64,000 nucleotides of DNA. It comes from DASRLE01 sp963825315 (GTDB lineage: Bacteria > Verrucomicrobiota > Verrucomicrobiia > Limisphaerales > Palsa-1400). Below are positions 17,012-26,110 of this stretch, piece after piece. A program made the position numbers and the translations under genes. How positions within the stretch are numbered: the stretch's first letter is position 1; each line of letters begins with the position of its first letter. The stretch covers positions 992,001 through 1,056,000 of the forward strand of contig CAWGST010000001.1 of assembly GCA_963825315.1 (NCBI GenBank). The letters are read 5' to 3'. A model generated the notes under the pieces. It saw only the letters and a program-made list of their open reading frames with translations. It was not told the origin of the DNA and did not search any database.

Positions 17012-17111
17012 AGAATTAAGAAGTCCCGCCGTCGCCGCAGCCGCGATGGAGCGGCAAGGGACCGGGGACGGGATGGTGGGGTTGCTTTCATGTTTCTTAG
17101 TTCTTAATTCT
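17012..17111. repeat. ATTAAGAA word array with inverted partner
   Basis: ATTAAGAAGTCAGAATTAAG at 17001-17020, then TTCTTAATTCT at 17101-17111; AGAATTAAGAA at 17012-17022 is exactly inverted. It lies in the space between the convergent phosphoesterase and PEP-CTERM genes. Confidence 0.6.
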
Positions 17112-17181
17112 CTTCAATCATCATCATCGGAAATAAAAATATGCGATGGCGCGGCACCCGTTTTTGCCCTTGTCCGCCTGG

Positions 17182-17215
17182 AAAAACAAAACGCGCGGAG
17201 GTTTTCCTCCGCGCG
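17182..17215 (-). terminator. Rho-independent terminator of the PEP-CTERM gene
   Basis: Perfect stem CGCGCGGAGG / CCTCCGCGCG (17192-17201 and 17206-17215), 4-base loop, followed on the minus strand by TTTTGTTTTT. Confidence 0.88.
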
Positions 17216-17239
17216 AATCGAAAGGACGGCAAGAACAGA

Positions 17240-18061
17240 TTACTTCTTAAAGCGCCGGAGGAAGCCCAGGCAAACCGTGCTGCCGATGCCGAACAGCGCC
17301 AGGGTGGACGGTTCGGGAACCGGGGTAATCACAATCGGAGTAAATTCCGCTGTAGAAACACCGGCCGACGTGAAAACAGAATCAAATCCAAGTATATTAA
17401 CTGGCCCCGTTGGAACCGCAGTGCCACCCATTGCGCCGTCTGTAGAATAGGATGTGACCCAGTCAAAAAGCGTCATGGTGCCGGTGCCGTCCGTGACCGT
17501 AAAAGTCTCAGTGGCAGTGGTGGCTTGGGCGTAAGTGGGGAACAAGCCTCCCACGCCGCCTGTGCCTCCAATCGTGACGTCGTTCAATTGTATGTAATAG
17601 CCCGCAATGTTGAAAGGAAGCGTGGACTGGTTAAGCTGCGAAACTGTGAAGGCAGGGGGTGTTGGAACCGTATTGCCCGAAGACTGCGCAGCAATTGCAG
17701 AAAGCGTCTCAATCTCCGGAATCTGGTGGAATGGAGAATAGGTGCCCGAAACACTTATGGCATCGCCCACTGTTGGCGAGTAACCGAAGCCGGTAAGAGC
17801 TGTCGCACTGGCAAAAATGTCCATCGACCCGGTCGAATCTTGGGCTAGAAATGACCAACCGGTGTAGGTATGTCCGCCAAATGAGCCGGGCTGAGACAGG
17901 ACGGCGGAGACGACGGGATATGCGCCCGAACCATTATCATACGTCACAGGGCCGGAGGCGCCAGCCTCGATGACGGCGGCACTACTGGCCAAAGCGTTTG
18001 TGGCGCTCAGAACGACTGTGGCCGCGATGAAACCCGTTAGCAAATAATAAGATTTTTTCAT
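17240..18061 (-). CDS. PEP-CTERM protein with OB-fold-like domains
   Basis: 273 residues. It has a signal peptide (MKKSYYLLTGFIAATVVLSA up to NALAS) and a C-terminal sorting signal VPEPSTLALFGIGSTVCLGF followed by LRRFKK: the PEP motif, a transmembrane helix and basic residues recognised by an exosortase. Between them are two OB-like segments: WSFLAQDSTGSMDIFAS with VGDAISVSGTY near 75-110, and IAGYYIQLNDVTIGG with ETFTVTDGTGTMTLF near 150-205. They resemble the segments in the secreted protein that starts at 18834. The exosortase is not in this window. It is divergent from 18834, with 770 bp between, and ends in a strong terminator. Confidence 0.88.
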   Translation of the reverse strand: MKKSYYLLTGFIAATVVLSATNALASSAAVIEAGASGPVTYDNGSGAYPVVSAVLSQPGSFGGHTYTGWSFLAQDSTGSMDIFASATALTGFGYSPTVGDAISVSGTYSPFHQIPEIETLSAIAAQSSGNTVPTPPAFTVSQLNQSTLPFNIAGYYIQLNDVTIGGTGGVGGLFPTYAQATTATETFTVTDGTGTMTLFDWVTSYSTDGAMGGTAVPTGPVNILGFDSVFTSAGVSTAEFTPIVITPVPEPSTLALFGIGSTVCLGFLRRFKK

Positions 18062-18833
18062 AATAGTATGGCGTGTTTGGTGCGATTTAGTTTTTCTAAT
18101 TTTTTCTTTTCAGTTTTTCAAATTTTCCAACCTGCGCATGTTTTATATTCAAAATTCCGGACGAAGTCAAGGTTTTTTTCATTTTTTTCCCAATTTATTA
18201 GCATTGGGTCTCTCATGGATTCACAAGGGGGTTTTCAGTTGAATCGCCGGCCCCGGACTGACTGGGCGGATTGGAAGGGGTGGAACTATGCAAGTACCTG
18301 TAAATCAACGCCGTTGGCACTTATTTCCCAGGTCTTCACCAGTTCTGTTCGGCAGGGGGGATGCGGTTCGGCGGGAGGATGCGGCGGATCGAAGATTGGC
18401 CCGCTCCGGGGCGCTGATGTGCCAATTGTAACGCAATTGTAACCATGCTTTTCTCGTGCTTCCGGTCTGCTGGCGGCGCGGCTCGCAAACCCCTGTCACC
18501 CCGGCATACTCCCTGCCGCACGGAACTGGAAAATGCCGGCAAACGGGCCTTGGCGCCCAAAGATCACGGCTAACCATCATTTGCGCGAGTTTGTTGCTTT
18601 TTTGTTGCTTTTTTGCCATTGACACTTTGCGGGAATTCTGCAATTCTGATGCCTGTTAGTGGTGGGAAAGAGGCTCTGGTTCGAGACAATTTGCCATGGA
18701 ATTAAAGCGGGGCGGCGACCCATCTTTCAGGGTCGGGATTTTGAGGCGATTCTGTTCTTTAAATTTCGATCAGGATGACGGCAACTCAGAAAATTTGCAG
18801 AAAGTTAACACCATAAATTTAGACGCCAACAAA
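18062..18833. other. Divergent intergenic region, no gene recognised
   Basis: 772 bp between two exported-protein genes. The first 150 bp are very T-rich. Further on is TTGTTGCTTTTTTGTTGCTT at about 18590. The stretch GGTTCGAGAC near 18680 recalls a tRNA T-arm, but no cloverleaf can be drawn. Probably promoter and leader sequence. Confidence 0.5.
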
Positions 18834-21149
18834 ATGAAACAAAACCCTATGAAAAAGCACATTCTTCCGATGATCGGTTTGATCGCGTCACTCCTGACCG
18901 CGCAGCAGGCCCAGTCTTTTACCTACTTGCTCTCTGACACCTTCACCTATCCCAATGGCAATCTCTTCGGAGACGCCGGGTCGCCGTGGGTGGAAGTCAA
19001 CTCCGGCCTCACCAATGCCTGCTATGTCACCAATGGCCGTGTTCAGCTCAATCAAGCTTATGGCAGCGATGCGCAAAGCCTTTTCAACGAGCAAAATGTC
19101 CAGGGCACGGTTATTTGGTCGAGCTTCATCATCAACTTAAGTTCGCTCCCCACCAATGCGGGCGGTGTGTATTTCGCCACTCTTGCAGACACCAACTTCG
19201 GCATTCATCCGGCCATTTTCGCTTTGACCGCGAACGCCTTCCCCGGCACCTACCGCCTCGGCATCTCCACTACCAACGTGGACTATAGCTCCTCCACCGG
19301 CAAGGGCGGCCCGGATCCCACAGGAATCGTTCCGGTCGATCTGGCCCCAGGCATTGATTACCAGGTGGTTTACGCCTATGACATGCCCAACGTGATTGCT
19401 TATCTGTCGATCAACCCCAGTGTCACAAGCGACGTCGATACCTATAGTTTCGAATACGACCCCAATACCGCTTACACGACGACTTACGCTCTTCCCACCA
19501 ATGGTCTTTCCGCCGCCTGGCTCAGACAGCGGATGGGCGAAGGCGTCATGCAGATTGACAATCTGGAGGTTGCCTCTGACGCCGACAACAACAACTGCGG
19601 CTATTGCGCCGTGACCGCGGGCATTACGCCCCAAGCCCCGAACATCGGCTTCCAGCCAGCCGGATTTACAAATTACATCGCAAGCAGCAACGCGATGGAA
19701 GTCGCCGCTTCGGCCATTGGCTCGGGTAGCAACCCGACCTACTCTTGGTACAGAAACACTGTGGCCAATCCAGGAACTTATGCACAGGTCAATAATGGCG
19801 GTGACATCGCGGGCGCCTCCACGAACACTCTGACCTTCAGCTACCTTGCCGCCGGCGACGCCGGCACTTATTATGCCGTCGTCGCCAATTCGGTCAACAG
19901 CGCGCAAAGTGCCAGGACCGTGGTTGATGTGATTACCGCGTCAACGGCGCCTTTCTTCATCACGCCAACAAACGCGACGACCAACACCGCTCCGTTGGGC
20001 GGCAGCGTGACCTTTACCGCCCTGGCCGAAGGCTCCGGGCCAATAAACTATGAATGGTACTTTAACAACGGTGTTAACAACACTGCCCAGGGATCAGGCG
20101 CGACTCTCACCCTGAGCTCTCTTTCGACCAATCAATCAGGCACTTATACCGTGGTCGCAACAGGCACACAGTCGCCGCCTGCAACCAGTCCGAACTTTGT
20201 TTTGAACGTCAGTCCAGCCGTGGCGACAAACATCTCCTACCTGATCAGTTTGCTAACCACGAATGCGGCGCCAACCCTCTCCCTCGCTGCGTCAAACACG
20301 GGGACTTTATATCAAGTTACCGGCGTTGTCACGGTGGCAACGAACTTAACCACCGCTGCCAGCGCCGAGTATTACGTGCAGGACAGCACGGGCGGGATCG
20401 CCTTCTTTGTTGGGGATTCAACCTTCCGGCCTGCGATGGGAGATATTGTAACCGTGACAGGGGTTCTTTCTCTTTACTATGATAGCCTGGAAATTGCCGC
20501 GACCGTTGGCAATGCGTTTGAGACTTATACCATTGTGAGCAACAACCCGACGCCAACGAATGCCTACCCGGTTACGCCAAAAATCTTTCCGCTTGGCTAT
20601 GCGCAAGCGCAGCCGGCCTTGACGGCGGTGAATTACGAAGGGGAATTCGTCATGCTGACCAATGTTTATTTCGAAGGCGCCGGAGGAGTGTTTGTCTCTG
20701 AAACAAGTGTCACTGTCACCAATAAGGCTGGGGTGAACTACGGCATCGTCATATATCCCGAAGAGTACACTGCCGCTGGCGCGCCTTGGACTTCGATCAT
20801 AGGGGAACCAATCCCGTATTTTGCCTATAGTGTCGCCGGCGTTCTGAACGAGTACAGCACAACAGACTTTGAGTTGGATGTGACGCGGTATTCCGACATT
20901 GTGACAACTGCGCCGCCCGCCCCTGTGACCATAACGAATTTGGCGGGGTCAATATCGGGCACCAACTTTATCCTGACATGGACAGCCGTGCCGAACACGG
21001 CTTCCTACAGCGTCCTGTATTCCACCTCCGTGGCGGGGCCTTGGACCAACAAGTTGGCCACGGGGCGCACGTTTGCCACCACACTCGGAACGTATACCAC
21101 CCCTCTCCGAACCAACACGGCAAATTTCTATGAGATCACCAGTCCATAA
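18834..21149 (+). CDS. Secreted Ig-like/OB-fold multidomain protein
   Basis: 771 residues from ATG 18834 (ATG 18849, MKKHILPMIGLIASLLTAQQ, is an equally good signal-peptide start). The mature protein begins with a sugar-binding-like beta domain (FTYLLSDTFTYPNGNLFGD). Two Ig-like domains follow: NPTYSWYRNTV with GDAGTYYAVVANS near 300-370, and GPINYEWYFNNGV with NQSGTYTVVATG near 400-465. Then come two OB-like domains (EYYVQDSTGGIAFFVGD with MGDIVTVTGVL near 510-560; YEGEFVMLTNVYFEGAG near 600) and a C-terminal fibronectin-III-like segment. OB domains of this kind occur in extracellular nucleases, but no nuclease domain is present here. It ends in a strong terminator. Confidence 0.8.
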   Translation: MKQNPMKKHILPMIGLIASLLTAQQAQSFTYLLSDTFTYPNGNLFGDAGSPWVEVNSGLTNACYVTNGRVQLNQAYGSDAQSLFNEQNVQGTVIWSSFIINLSSLPTNAGGVYFATLADTNFGIHPAIFALTANAFPGTYRLGISTTNVDYSSSTGKGGPDPTGIVPVDLAPGIDYQVVYAYDMPNVIAYLSINPSVTSDVDTYSFEYDPNTAYTTTYALPTNGLSAAWLRQRMGEGVMQIDNLEVASDADNNNCGYCAVTAGITPQAPNIGFQPAGFTNYIASSNAMEVAASAIGSGSNPTYSWYRNTVANPGTYAQVNNGGDIAGASTNTLTFSYLAAGDAGTYYAVVANSVNSAQSARTVVDVITASTAPFFITPTNATTNTAPLGGSVTFTALAEGSGPINYEWYFNNGVNNTAQGSGATLTLSSLSTNQSGTYTVVATGTQSPPATSPNFVLNVSPAVATNISYLISLLTTNAAPTLSLAASNTGTLYQVTGVVTVATNLTTAASAEYYVQDSTGGIAFFVGDSTFRPAMGDIVTVTGVLSLYYDSLEIAATVGNAFETYTIVSNNPTPTNAYPVTPKIFPLGYAQAQPALTAVNYEGEFVMLTNVYFEGAGGVFVSETSVTVTNKAGVNYGIVIYPEEYTAAGAPWTSIIGEPIPYFAYSVAGVLNEYSTTDFELDVTRYSDIVTTAPPAPVTITNLAGSISGTNFILTWTAVPNTASYSVLYSTSVAGPWTNKLATGRTFATTLGTYTTPLRTNTANFYEITSP

Positions 21150-21184
21150 GCATAAAGTGGACCAATTCAAACAAAAGTTCATTT

Positions 21185-21219
21185 GCGCCCCATTGGCCTT
21201 GCGCCATGGGGCGCTTTTC
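21185..21219 (+). terminator. Rho-independent terminator after the Ig/OB protein
   Basis: GCGCCCCATTGGC, 5-base loop, GCCATGGGGCGC, then TTTTCT. Nearly perfect 12-bp stem. The pseudopilin gene starts 20 bases further on. Confidence 0.88.
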
Positions 21220-21238
21220 TGTAATAATAAATAAAAAC

Positions 21239-22162
21239 ATGAGAGAGCGCGCGTTTACTTTGATCGAACTGTTGGTGGTCATTGCCATCATTGCCATTCT
21301 GGCGGCCATGCTCCTGCCCGCATTGGCCCTTGCCAAAGCAAAAGCCCAACAAACCGGCTGTGTCACGAACCTCAAACAGTGGGGAGTGGCCGAGCAGATG
21401 TATGTCGGCGATTTCAGAGACGTCCTGCCGACGGATGGAATGGGGTCTAGCGGGATGTACACCACCGGAGGAAGCTTTACTAACGGCCAATGGGGCACAC
21501 CGGAGGACTCGACGGCTTGGTTCAACCTCCTGCCTCCGTATATGGCGACAAGGACCCTTTCGTCCTACGACCTCAACCGAGTTAACTGGGCGACTGGAAG
21601 CAGGACCAGCGTACCGCAGAACTATCTTCCATTTCCAGGCAGGGCCGGCAGCAGGGTTTGGTTCTGCCCATCCGCGGCAATGTCGGATTCTGACGTGAAC
21701 GCGCTTCAGGGAGAAAACCCCGAGGGAGTTGGTGGCTTCTTTTCCTACGCCCAGCCCATCGACCTGAACAAGCAAGTTGGAACCGGCGGAACCTCCAGCG
21801 ATCCGACGGGGGGGACTGATTATCCTTACCCGGGAATGCCCAAATTAAGCACTCTCCCCAAACCCAGCGCCACCGTTCTGATGTTCGATCAGCTTTTCAA
21901 TCCCAACACGGAGCCTTACGCCCCCGATCCATCGGAGCATTATCAATCGGAGAATCCAGCAAATCGCTTCAAGTTTTTGGCCTCGCGGCATTCCAAGGGT
22001 GCGGTGCTTAATTTTTGCGATGGCCACGCCAAATGCTATAAGGATTCCTATGTGACGAACTACTGTAATTTCAACGGCAGCGTTGAAAACATGGGCCCGG
22101 GCCTGCCAGTGGTGCCGGATATCATTTGGAACCCCGCTTATCGCGCCGCCCTCGGCTACTGA
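21239..22162 (+). CDS. Type II secretion-like pseudopilin, H-X9-DG family
   Basis: 307 residues from ATG 21239. MRERAFTLIELLVVIAIIAI is a textbook prepilin leader: cleavage before Phe, Glu at +5, hydrophobic helix continuing to LLPALALAKAKAQ. The C-terminal part has the processing-associated motif H-x9-DG (SRHSKGAVLNFCDGHAKC), typical of the large Planctomycetes/Verrucomicrobia pseudopilin family. The intervening region is a globular beta domain with a WF(C)PSA segment. Its role in secretion or surface structures is inferred. An earlier ATG at 21206 lies in the preceding terminator and is rejected. No assembly ATPase is nearby. Confidence 0.9.
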   Translation: MRERAFTLIELLVVIAIIAILAAMLLPALALAKAKAQQTGCVTNLKQWGVAEQMYVGDFRDVLPTDGMGSSGMYTTGGSFTNGQWGTPEDSTAWFNLLPPYMATRTLSSYDLNRVNWATGSRTSVPQNYLPFPGRAGSRVWFCPSAAMSDSDVNALQGENPEGVGGFFSYAQPIDLNKQVGTGGTSSDPTGGTDYPYPGMPKLSTLPKPSATVLMFDQLFNPNTEPYAPDPSEHYQSENPANRFKFLASRHSKGAVLNFCDGHAKCYKDSYVTNYCNFNGSVENMGPGLPVVPDIIWNPAYRAALGY

Positions 22163-22167
22163 GCCGC

Positions 22168-24456
22168 TTAACCGGGTTTGTTGATGGAATCGCGAAAGGA
22201 CTGCCTCTTTTCGAATGCGTTCCGCATGAGCGCCGCTTTTTCTACCAACTCCTTGTTTCCCTTCGTCTTTGCGATATCGCGGCCTTTTTCGGCTGCGGCC
22301 AGCGCCTCGCTGAATTGTCCCGTTTCAGCATAAGCCGCCGCCAGCGTCAGCAGCATGGCGGGCTGCTGCCGCCCCGTCAGTTCGCAGGCCCGGCCAGCCA
22401 TTGCAACGGCTTGCGGCCCGTTGCGCAGTTCCGGATGCGGGTCGGTCGCGGCGATCCAAGCCAGCGCGTCGAGGGCTTCGGCGAAGTCCGGCCTCAACAA
22501 CAGAGCTTGGGCGTACTGGCTCATGGCTTCGCGGGATTTCCCTTGATGGGCCAGCGCCAATCCATATCGGTACTGCGCATCGGCATTGTTCGGCCACGCT
22601 GGCGCAACGCGCTGCAATATTTCCGAGGCTTCGTTCCACTGCTGTTGTTGAATCAAGCCCAGGGCCAGATTATATTCCGTTTCCACATTTCCAGGATTGA
22701 GCCGCAAGGCCTCCCGCAGTTGGGTTATGCCATCGGCCAGTTGACCCTTTTGCAAATACAGAACGCCAAGGTTGTTGTGGGCTTGAGCCAGGCTCGAGTC
22801 GAAATGCACGGCGGCAAGGTAGTGCCGGACGCTTTCGTCCAACCGGCCTTCGGTTTGCAGAAGCCGGGCCAGGTCATTGTGGGCCGTGGCCGAGCGCGGG
22901 TTGGTCTTGAGAACGGTCTCATATTCGGCCGCGGCCTGGTCGTATTTCTTTTCCCTGGCCAGAAGCAGGCCCAGAAAAATGCGCGCCTGTTCGAACGATG
23001 GATGCAAGCGCAGGGCCATGGCGTACTCGGACTTTGCCTCATCGACTTTTCCCTGCTGCTCCAACCCGCGCGCGAGGAAGAAGTGCGCTTCGGAATAATT
23101 CGGCTTGTCCCGCAGGGCTTCCCGATAAAGCTCCAGCGCTCCATCCAGATCGCCATTGGTCGCGCGGTGTTCCCCCAGCAACGTGAGGGCCAGATAATTA
23201 TTTTGGGTGACCTGCACGGCGCGTTCGAAGACGGTCCGTGTATCCTTCCAGTAATGAATTTGCATCCAAGTGGCGACCAGCATCGCCAATGCCACAGCGG
23301 GCGCGAACAGTTTTACGACCGGATAACGCAAGGCCAGTTCGGCCCCGCTCCACGCCAGGATGATGAACAGCCCAATGGCAGGCAAATAGGTGTAGCGATC
23401 GGCCAGGGCCTGATCACCCACCTGCACCAACCCAATGACCGGCACCAACATACCGAGAAACCACAGCCATCCGACCGCCAGCCAGGGCCGCCGCCGCGCC
23501 GAGGCGATGGTCAGCACGGAAAGCAGGGCCACGGCCACCGCCCCGCCGATGACCAGGGCGGTCCGTTCATGAAGCGGATACGGATAATATATCGCGAGGT
23601 GACGCGGAAAAACCAGCATCACGATGTAATCGAGATAAGACGCCAAAACGTGACCGAGCCGATGCGCCAGGTGAATCTCCTCAACCGACGCGACGGCGTG
23701 GCTTCGCTGCTGCGCCCAAATTGTCACCACGCAACAGGCCGCGCTCAAGGCAAACAACGGAGCTTTCTCGATGACCAATCGTGACAGAGAAGGCCGCGAC
23801 ATTCGTCCCAATGGCCAGAAGTCCAGCAGCAACAAGACAAACGGCAATGTCACCAGCATCGGCTTCGCCATCAACCCGAGCGCGAACAACACCATCACCG
23901 ACAAGTAAAAAATCGTGCGCTTTGCGCTCCGAATTTTGAACTCCTCCGTATAGCGGACATAGGCCCAGAGCGTCAGCAGTCCGAAGAAGGAGCTAAGGAC
24001 ATCTTTGCGCTCCGCGATCCACGCGACCGATTCCACATGCGCCGGATGCCAGGCAAAAAGCGCCGCGACCAGGGCGCTGCGCCAGACCGCGCCGGTCATT
24101 TTTTGCAGGAGGAGAAAGAGCAACACCACGTTGGCGGCATGAAACAGAACGCTGGTCAAATGATGCCCGCCCGCCTTCATGCCGTGGCATTGGAAATCCA
24201 GCATGTGGGAAAGCCAGGTCAGCGGAAGCCAGTTGCCCGACGTGCTGGTCTGGAAAGCCCAGGCCACGCTGTTGCAATTGAGGCCGGAGCGGACGTAAGG
24301 GTTTTCAGTGACGTAAATCTGATCGTCAAAGGTGAGAAAATCGTAGTGGAACACGGGCGAGAACACGGCGATGGTGATCGCGGCCAGGGCCAGGCCAATC
24401 CACCACAGGCGCGGCGAAATCCGATGTTCCTTCATGATTTTTTCAGTGCCAGGCAA
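22168..24456 (-). CDS. TMTC-like membrane glycosyltransferase with TPR repeats, paralogue 1
   Basis: 762 residues. The N-terminal half (about 1-400) is polytopic membrane with the GT-C type acidic motif FDDQIYVTENPYV near 45. The block W-LPLTWLSHMLDFQCHGMKA, HHLTSVLFHAANV and AWHPAHVESVAWIAERKDVLS recalls eukaryotic TMTC O-mannosyltransferases. The C-terminal half (about 410-740) is a run of TPR units (NNLGVLYLQKGQLADGITQL, YNLALGLIQQQQWNEASEIL). Probable role: lipid-linked sugar transfer onto exported proteins; not proven. A paralogue with the same layout is at 45628-47922. It is convergent with the pseudopilin gene, with 5 bases between the stops. Confidence 0.85.
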   Translation of the reverse strand: MPGTEKIMKEHRISPRLWWIGLALAAITIAVFSPVFHYDFLTFDDQIYVTENPYVRSGLNCNSVAWAFQTSTSGNWLPLTWLSHMLDFQCHGMKAGGHHLTSVLFHAANVVLLFLLLQKMTGAVWRSALVAALFAWHPAHVESVAWIAERKDVLSSFFGLLTLWAYVRYTEEFKIRSAKRTIFYLSVMVLFALGLMAKPMLVTLPFVLLLLDFWPLGRMSRPSLSRLVIEKAPLFALSAACCVVTIWAQQRSHAVASVEEIHLAHRLGHVLASYLDYIVMLVFPRHLAIYYPYPLHERTALVIGGAVAVALLSVLTIASARRRPWLAVGWLWFLGMLVPVIGLVQVGDQALADRYTYLPAIGLFIILAWSGAELALRYPVVKLFAPAVALAMLVATWMQIHYWKDTRTVFERAVQVTQNNYLALTLLGEHRATNGDLDGALELYREALRDKPNYSEAHFFLARGLEQQGKVDEAKSEYAMALRLHPSFEQARIFLGLLLAREKKYDQAAAEYETVLKTNPRSATAHNDLARLLQTEGRLDESVRHYLAAVHFDSSLAQAHNNLGVLYLQKGQLADGITQLREALRLNPGNVETEYNLALGLIQQQQWNEASEILQRVAPAWPNNADAQYRYGLALAHQGKSREAMSQYAQALLLRPDFAEALDALAWIAATDPHPELRNGPQAVAMAGRACELTGRQQPAMLLTLAAAYAETGQFSEALAAAEKGRDIAKTKGNKELVEKAALMRNAFEKRQSFRDSINKPG

Positions 24457-24473
24457 TGGTAAAGGCGAGGGGG

Positions 24474-24681
24474 ATCAAAACGCCATTATTTTCAACCGCC
24501 AGCCGCCGCCCGGCGCGAATTGACGGACGGTTATTTTCTCGACGGCGGCCAATCGATTGCCATATTTGAATGACATGAAATTTCTTAATCTAATCATCTT
24601 TTCGTTTTTCACCTGCCGCGCCGCGACAACCGCTTTTGGCTGGGGCGACGGGGGCCATGCAACCATCGGCGCCAGGGCGGA
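24474..24681 (+). repeat. Duplicated promoter/signal-peptide block, copy A
   Basis: About 208 bp matching 25905-26110 with scattered changes: ATTATTTTCAACCGCC, CCGCCCGGCGCGAAT, CTCGACGGCGGCCAA, then the first 35 codons of the downstream gene. Confidence 0.92.
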
Positions 24682-25834
24682 TATTATGACCTGCACGGCT
24701 TGGACGAACGTCTTGGGCAATGTCTCGCGACTGGGCGATGCGCTGACGAACTCGTTCCAGAACAGCGTGGTGCGGCCCGGCGAAAATCTCACCATGACAG
24801 TGAGCTTGAGCGATCCCGCCGGCGGCAAGGTTGCCATTGCCGGGCAGGGGATCAACCCGTCACCAATGGGCTGCGCGTCGTGGTCGGGCATTGTGAACAG
24901 CCCTGCCAACGGCCAGCCGGCCACGGCCACATTTTACTTTGCGCCGACCGCCGGCGACGAAGGCACGCTTTACACGGTGACTTTGAACCAGACCGACAGC
25001 GACGGTCCGGCCGCCGAAAATTGGACTGTCTATGTTCCCACGGCGGACGAACAGAAGGTCTATATCACGGAATTCCTCGCCAACCCGGCGACGAATTCCA
25101 CCGCGCCAAGTTTCAACCCATTGAAACGCCGGAATGGTGACACGACTCAGGTGGCGTCATGGGACCAATATGTTGAAATCGCCAATTTATCCAGCGCCCC
25201 TGTTTATTTTGGCAACTGGTCACTCTACGTTGGCTCAACCCAGGCATTTCAGGACTATAATTTCGATACCTTGTACTCGAGCAATTATTTCCTGATTTAC
25301 GGCGGTGGTTTCATTGGCGACAACTCGCCGCCATCAAATTGGGCGTTTGAAGCGGCGAATATCGGTGAAATTGGCGACACGGGCTTGTTCCTGCCGACAA
25401 CAGGAGAGGGAGTCATCGGGTTGTACAACGGCAACAACTATCTTGTGGACCGGGTGGTCTATTCCGCGAGCCAGCTTAACAGCAACGGATCGCTCTCGCG
25501 ATTTCCCAAGTTGAGCAGCGGCTTTGTGCCCCAGCCCTGGATCAGCACCAATCTGACCACGCCGGGGTTCCAGTACGACGGCGGGTCGTGGGGCCTGCCA
25601 ACAACCGTGCCGAAGCCTGTCGCGGGCGTCGCGGTTTCGGCGGGTAATCCGAATCCTGTAACACTCTCCTTCTCTGCGATCACGACCAACGCCAGCACGC
25701 TCTGGGAAGGCAATAATGTGTCGGACACGTTCCAGGTGATTTTTGGGTATCACCCCCTCACCACGAGCGGAAGCTTTACCATTACCAATGCGCCGGGCGG
25801 CCATCAGTTCTACATCATCACGACCCAGCCATAG
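24575..25834 (+). CDS. Secreted lamin-tail-domain protein with nuclease-derived leader
   Basis: 419 residues from ATG 24575. The first 35 (FFTCRAATTAFGWGDGGHAT) match the start of the S1/P1 nuclease 1.4 kb downstream (FFACCAATTAFGWGDEGHRI), including the mature N-terminal Trp. After ARAD the similarity stops. What follows is a beta domain (RPGENLTMTVSLSDPAGGKV) and then a lamin-tail domain at about 165-340 (VYITEFLANPATN, YVEIANLSSAPVYFGNWSLY, NYLVDRVVYSASQ). Lamin-tail domains are frequent in extracellular nucleases and adhesins. No catalytic motif is visible. The gene looks chimeric: nuclease promoter and leader joined to another exported protein. It ends at a strong terminator. Confidence 0.82.
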   Translation: MKFLNLIIFSFFTCRAATTAFGWGDGGHATIGARADIMTCTAWTNVLGNVSRLGDALTNSFQNSVVRPGENLTMTVSLSDPAGGKVAIAGQGINPSPMGCASWSGIVNSPANGQPATATFYFAPTAGDEGTLYTVTLNQTDSDGPAAENWTVYVPTADEQKVYITEFLANPATNSTAPSFNPLKRRNGDTTQVASWDQYVEIANLSSAPVYFGNWSLYVGSTQAFQDYNFDTLYSSNYFLIYGGGFIGDNSPPSNWAFEAANIGEIGDTGLFLPTTGEGVIGLYNGNNYLVDRVVYSASQLNSNGSLSRFPKLSSGFVPQPWISTNLTTPGFQYDGGSWGLPTTVPKPVAGVAVSAGNPNPVTLSFSAITTNASTLWEGNNVSDTFQVIFGYHPLTTSGSFTITNAPGGHQFYIITTQP

Positions 25835-25853
25835 AAACCGGCATTTTGTCCAT

Positions 25854-25893
25854 GGAACAGGCGCCTGCTTCGCGGCGGGAGCCTGTTCCTTTT
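25854..25893 (+). terminator. Rho-independent terminator after lamin-tail gene
   Basis: GGAACAGGC ... GCCTGTTCC stem with an inner GCC/GGC pairing, then TTTT. It separates the gene from the duplicated nuclease promoter. Confidence 0.85.
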
Positions 25894-25904
25894 GCAGATG
25901 AGAG

Positions 25905-26110
25905 ATCAGAACGCCGTTATTTTCAACCGCCGCACCGCCCGGCGCGAATGGACGGAACGTTATTATCTCGACGGCGGCCAACGGCTTGTCATATTGGGTG
26001 GATATGAAATCTCTTGATCGAATCATCATTTCGTTTTTCGCCTGCTGCGCCGCGACCACCGCTTTTGGCTGGGGCGACGAGGGCCATAGAATCATTGGCG
26101 CCATGGCGGA
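25905..26110 (+). repeat. Duplicated promoter/signal-peptide block, copy B
   Basis: Counterpart of 24474-24681, upstream of and into the S1/P1 nuclease gene. Confidence 0.92.

Noticed and set aside
18660..18700. Possible tRNA (GGTTCGAGAC)
   Set aside because: Only the T-arm loop matches; acceptor and anticodon stems do not pair.
21206..21238. Earlier start of the pseudopilin
   Set aside because: This ATG lies in the terminator stem of the previous gene, and the prepilin leader begins at 21239.
22126..23784. 552-residue plus-strand frame
   Set aside because: Antisense shadow of the TMTC-like gene with its recognisable TPR units.
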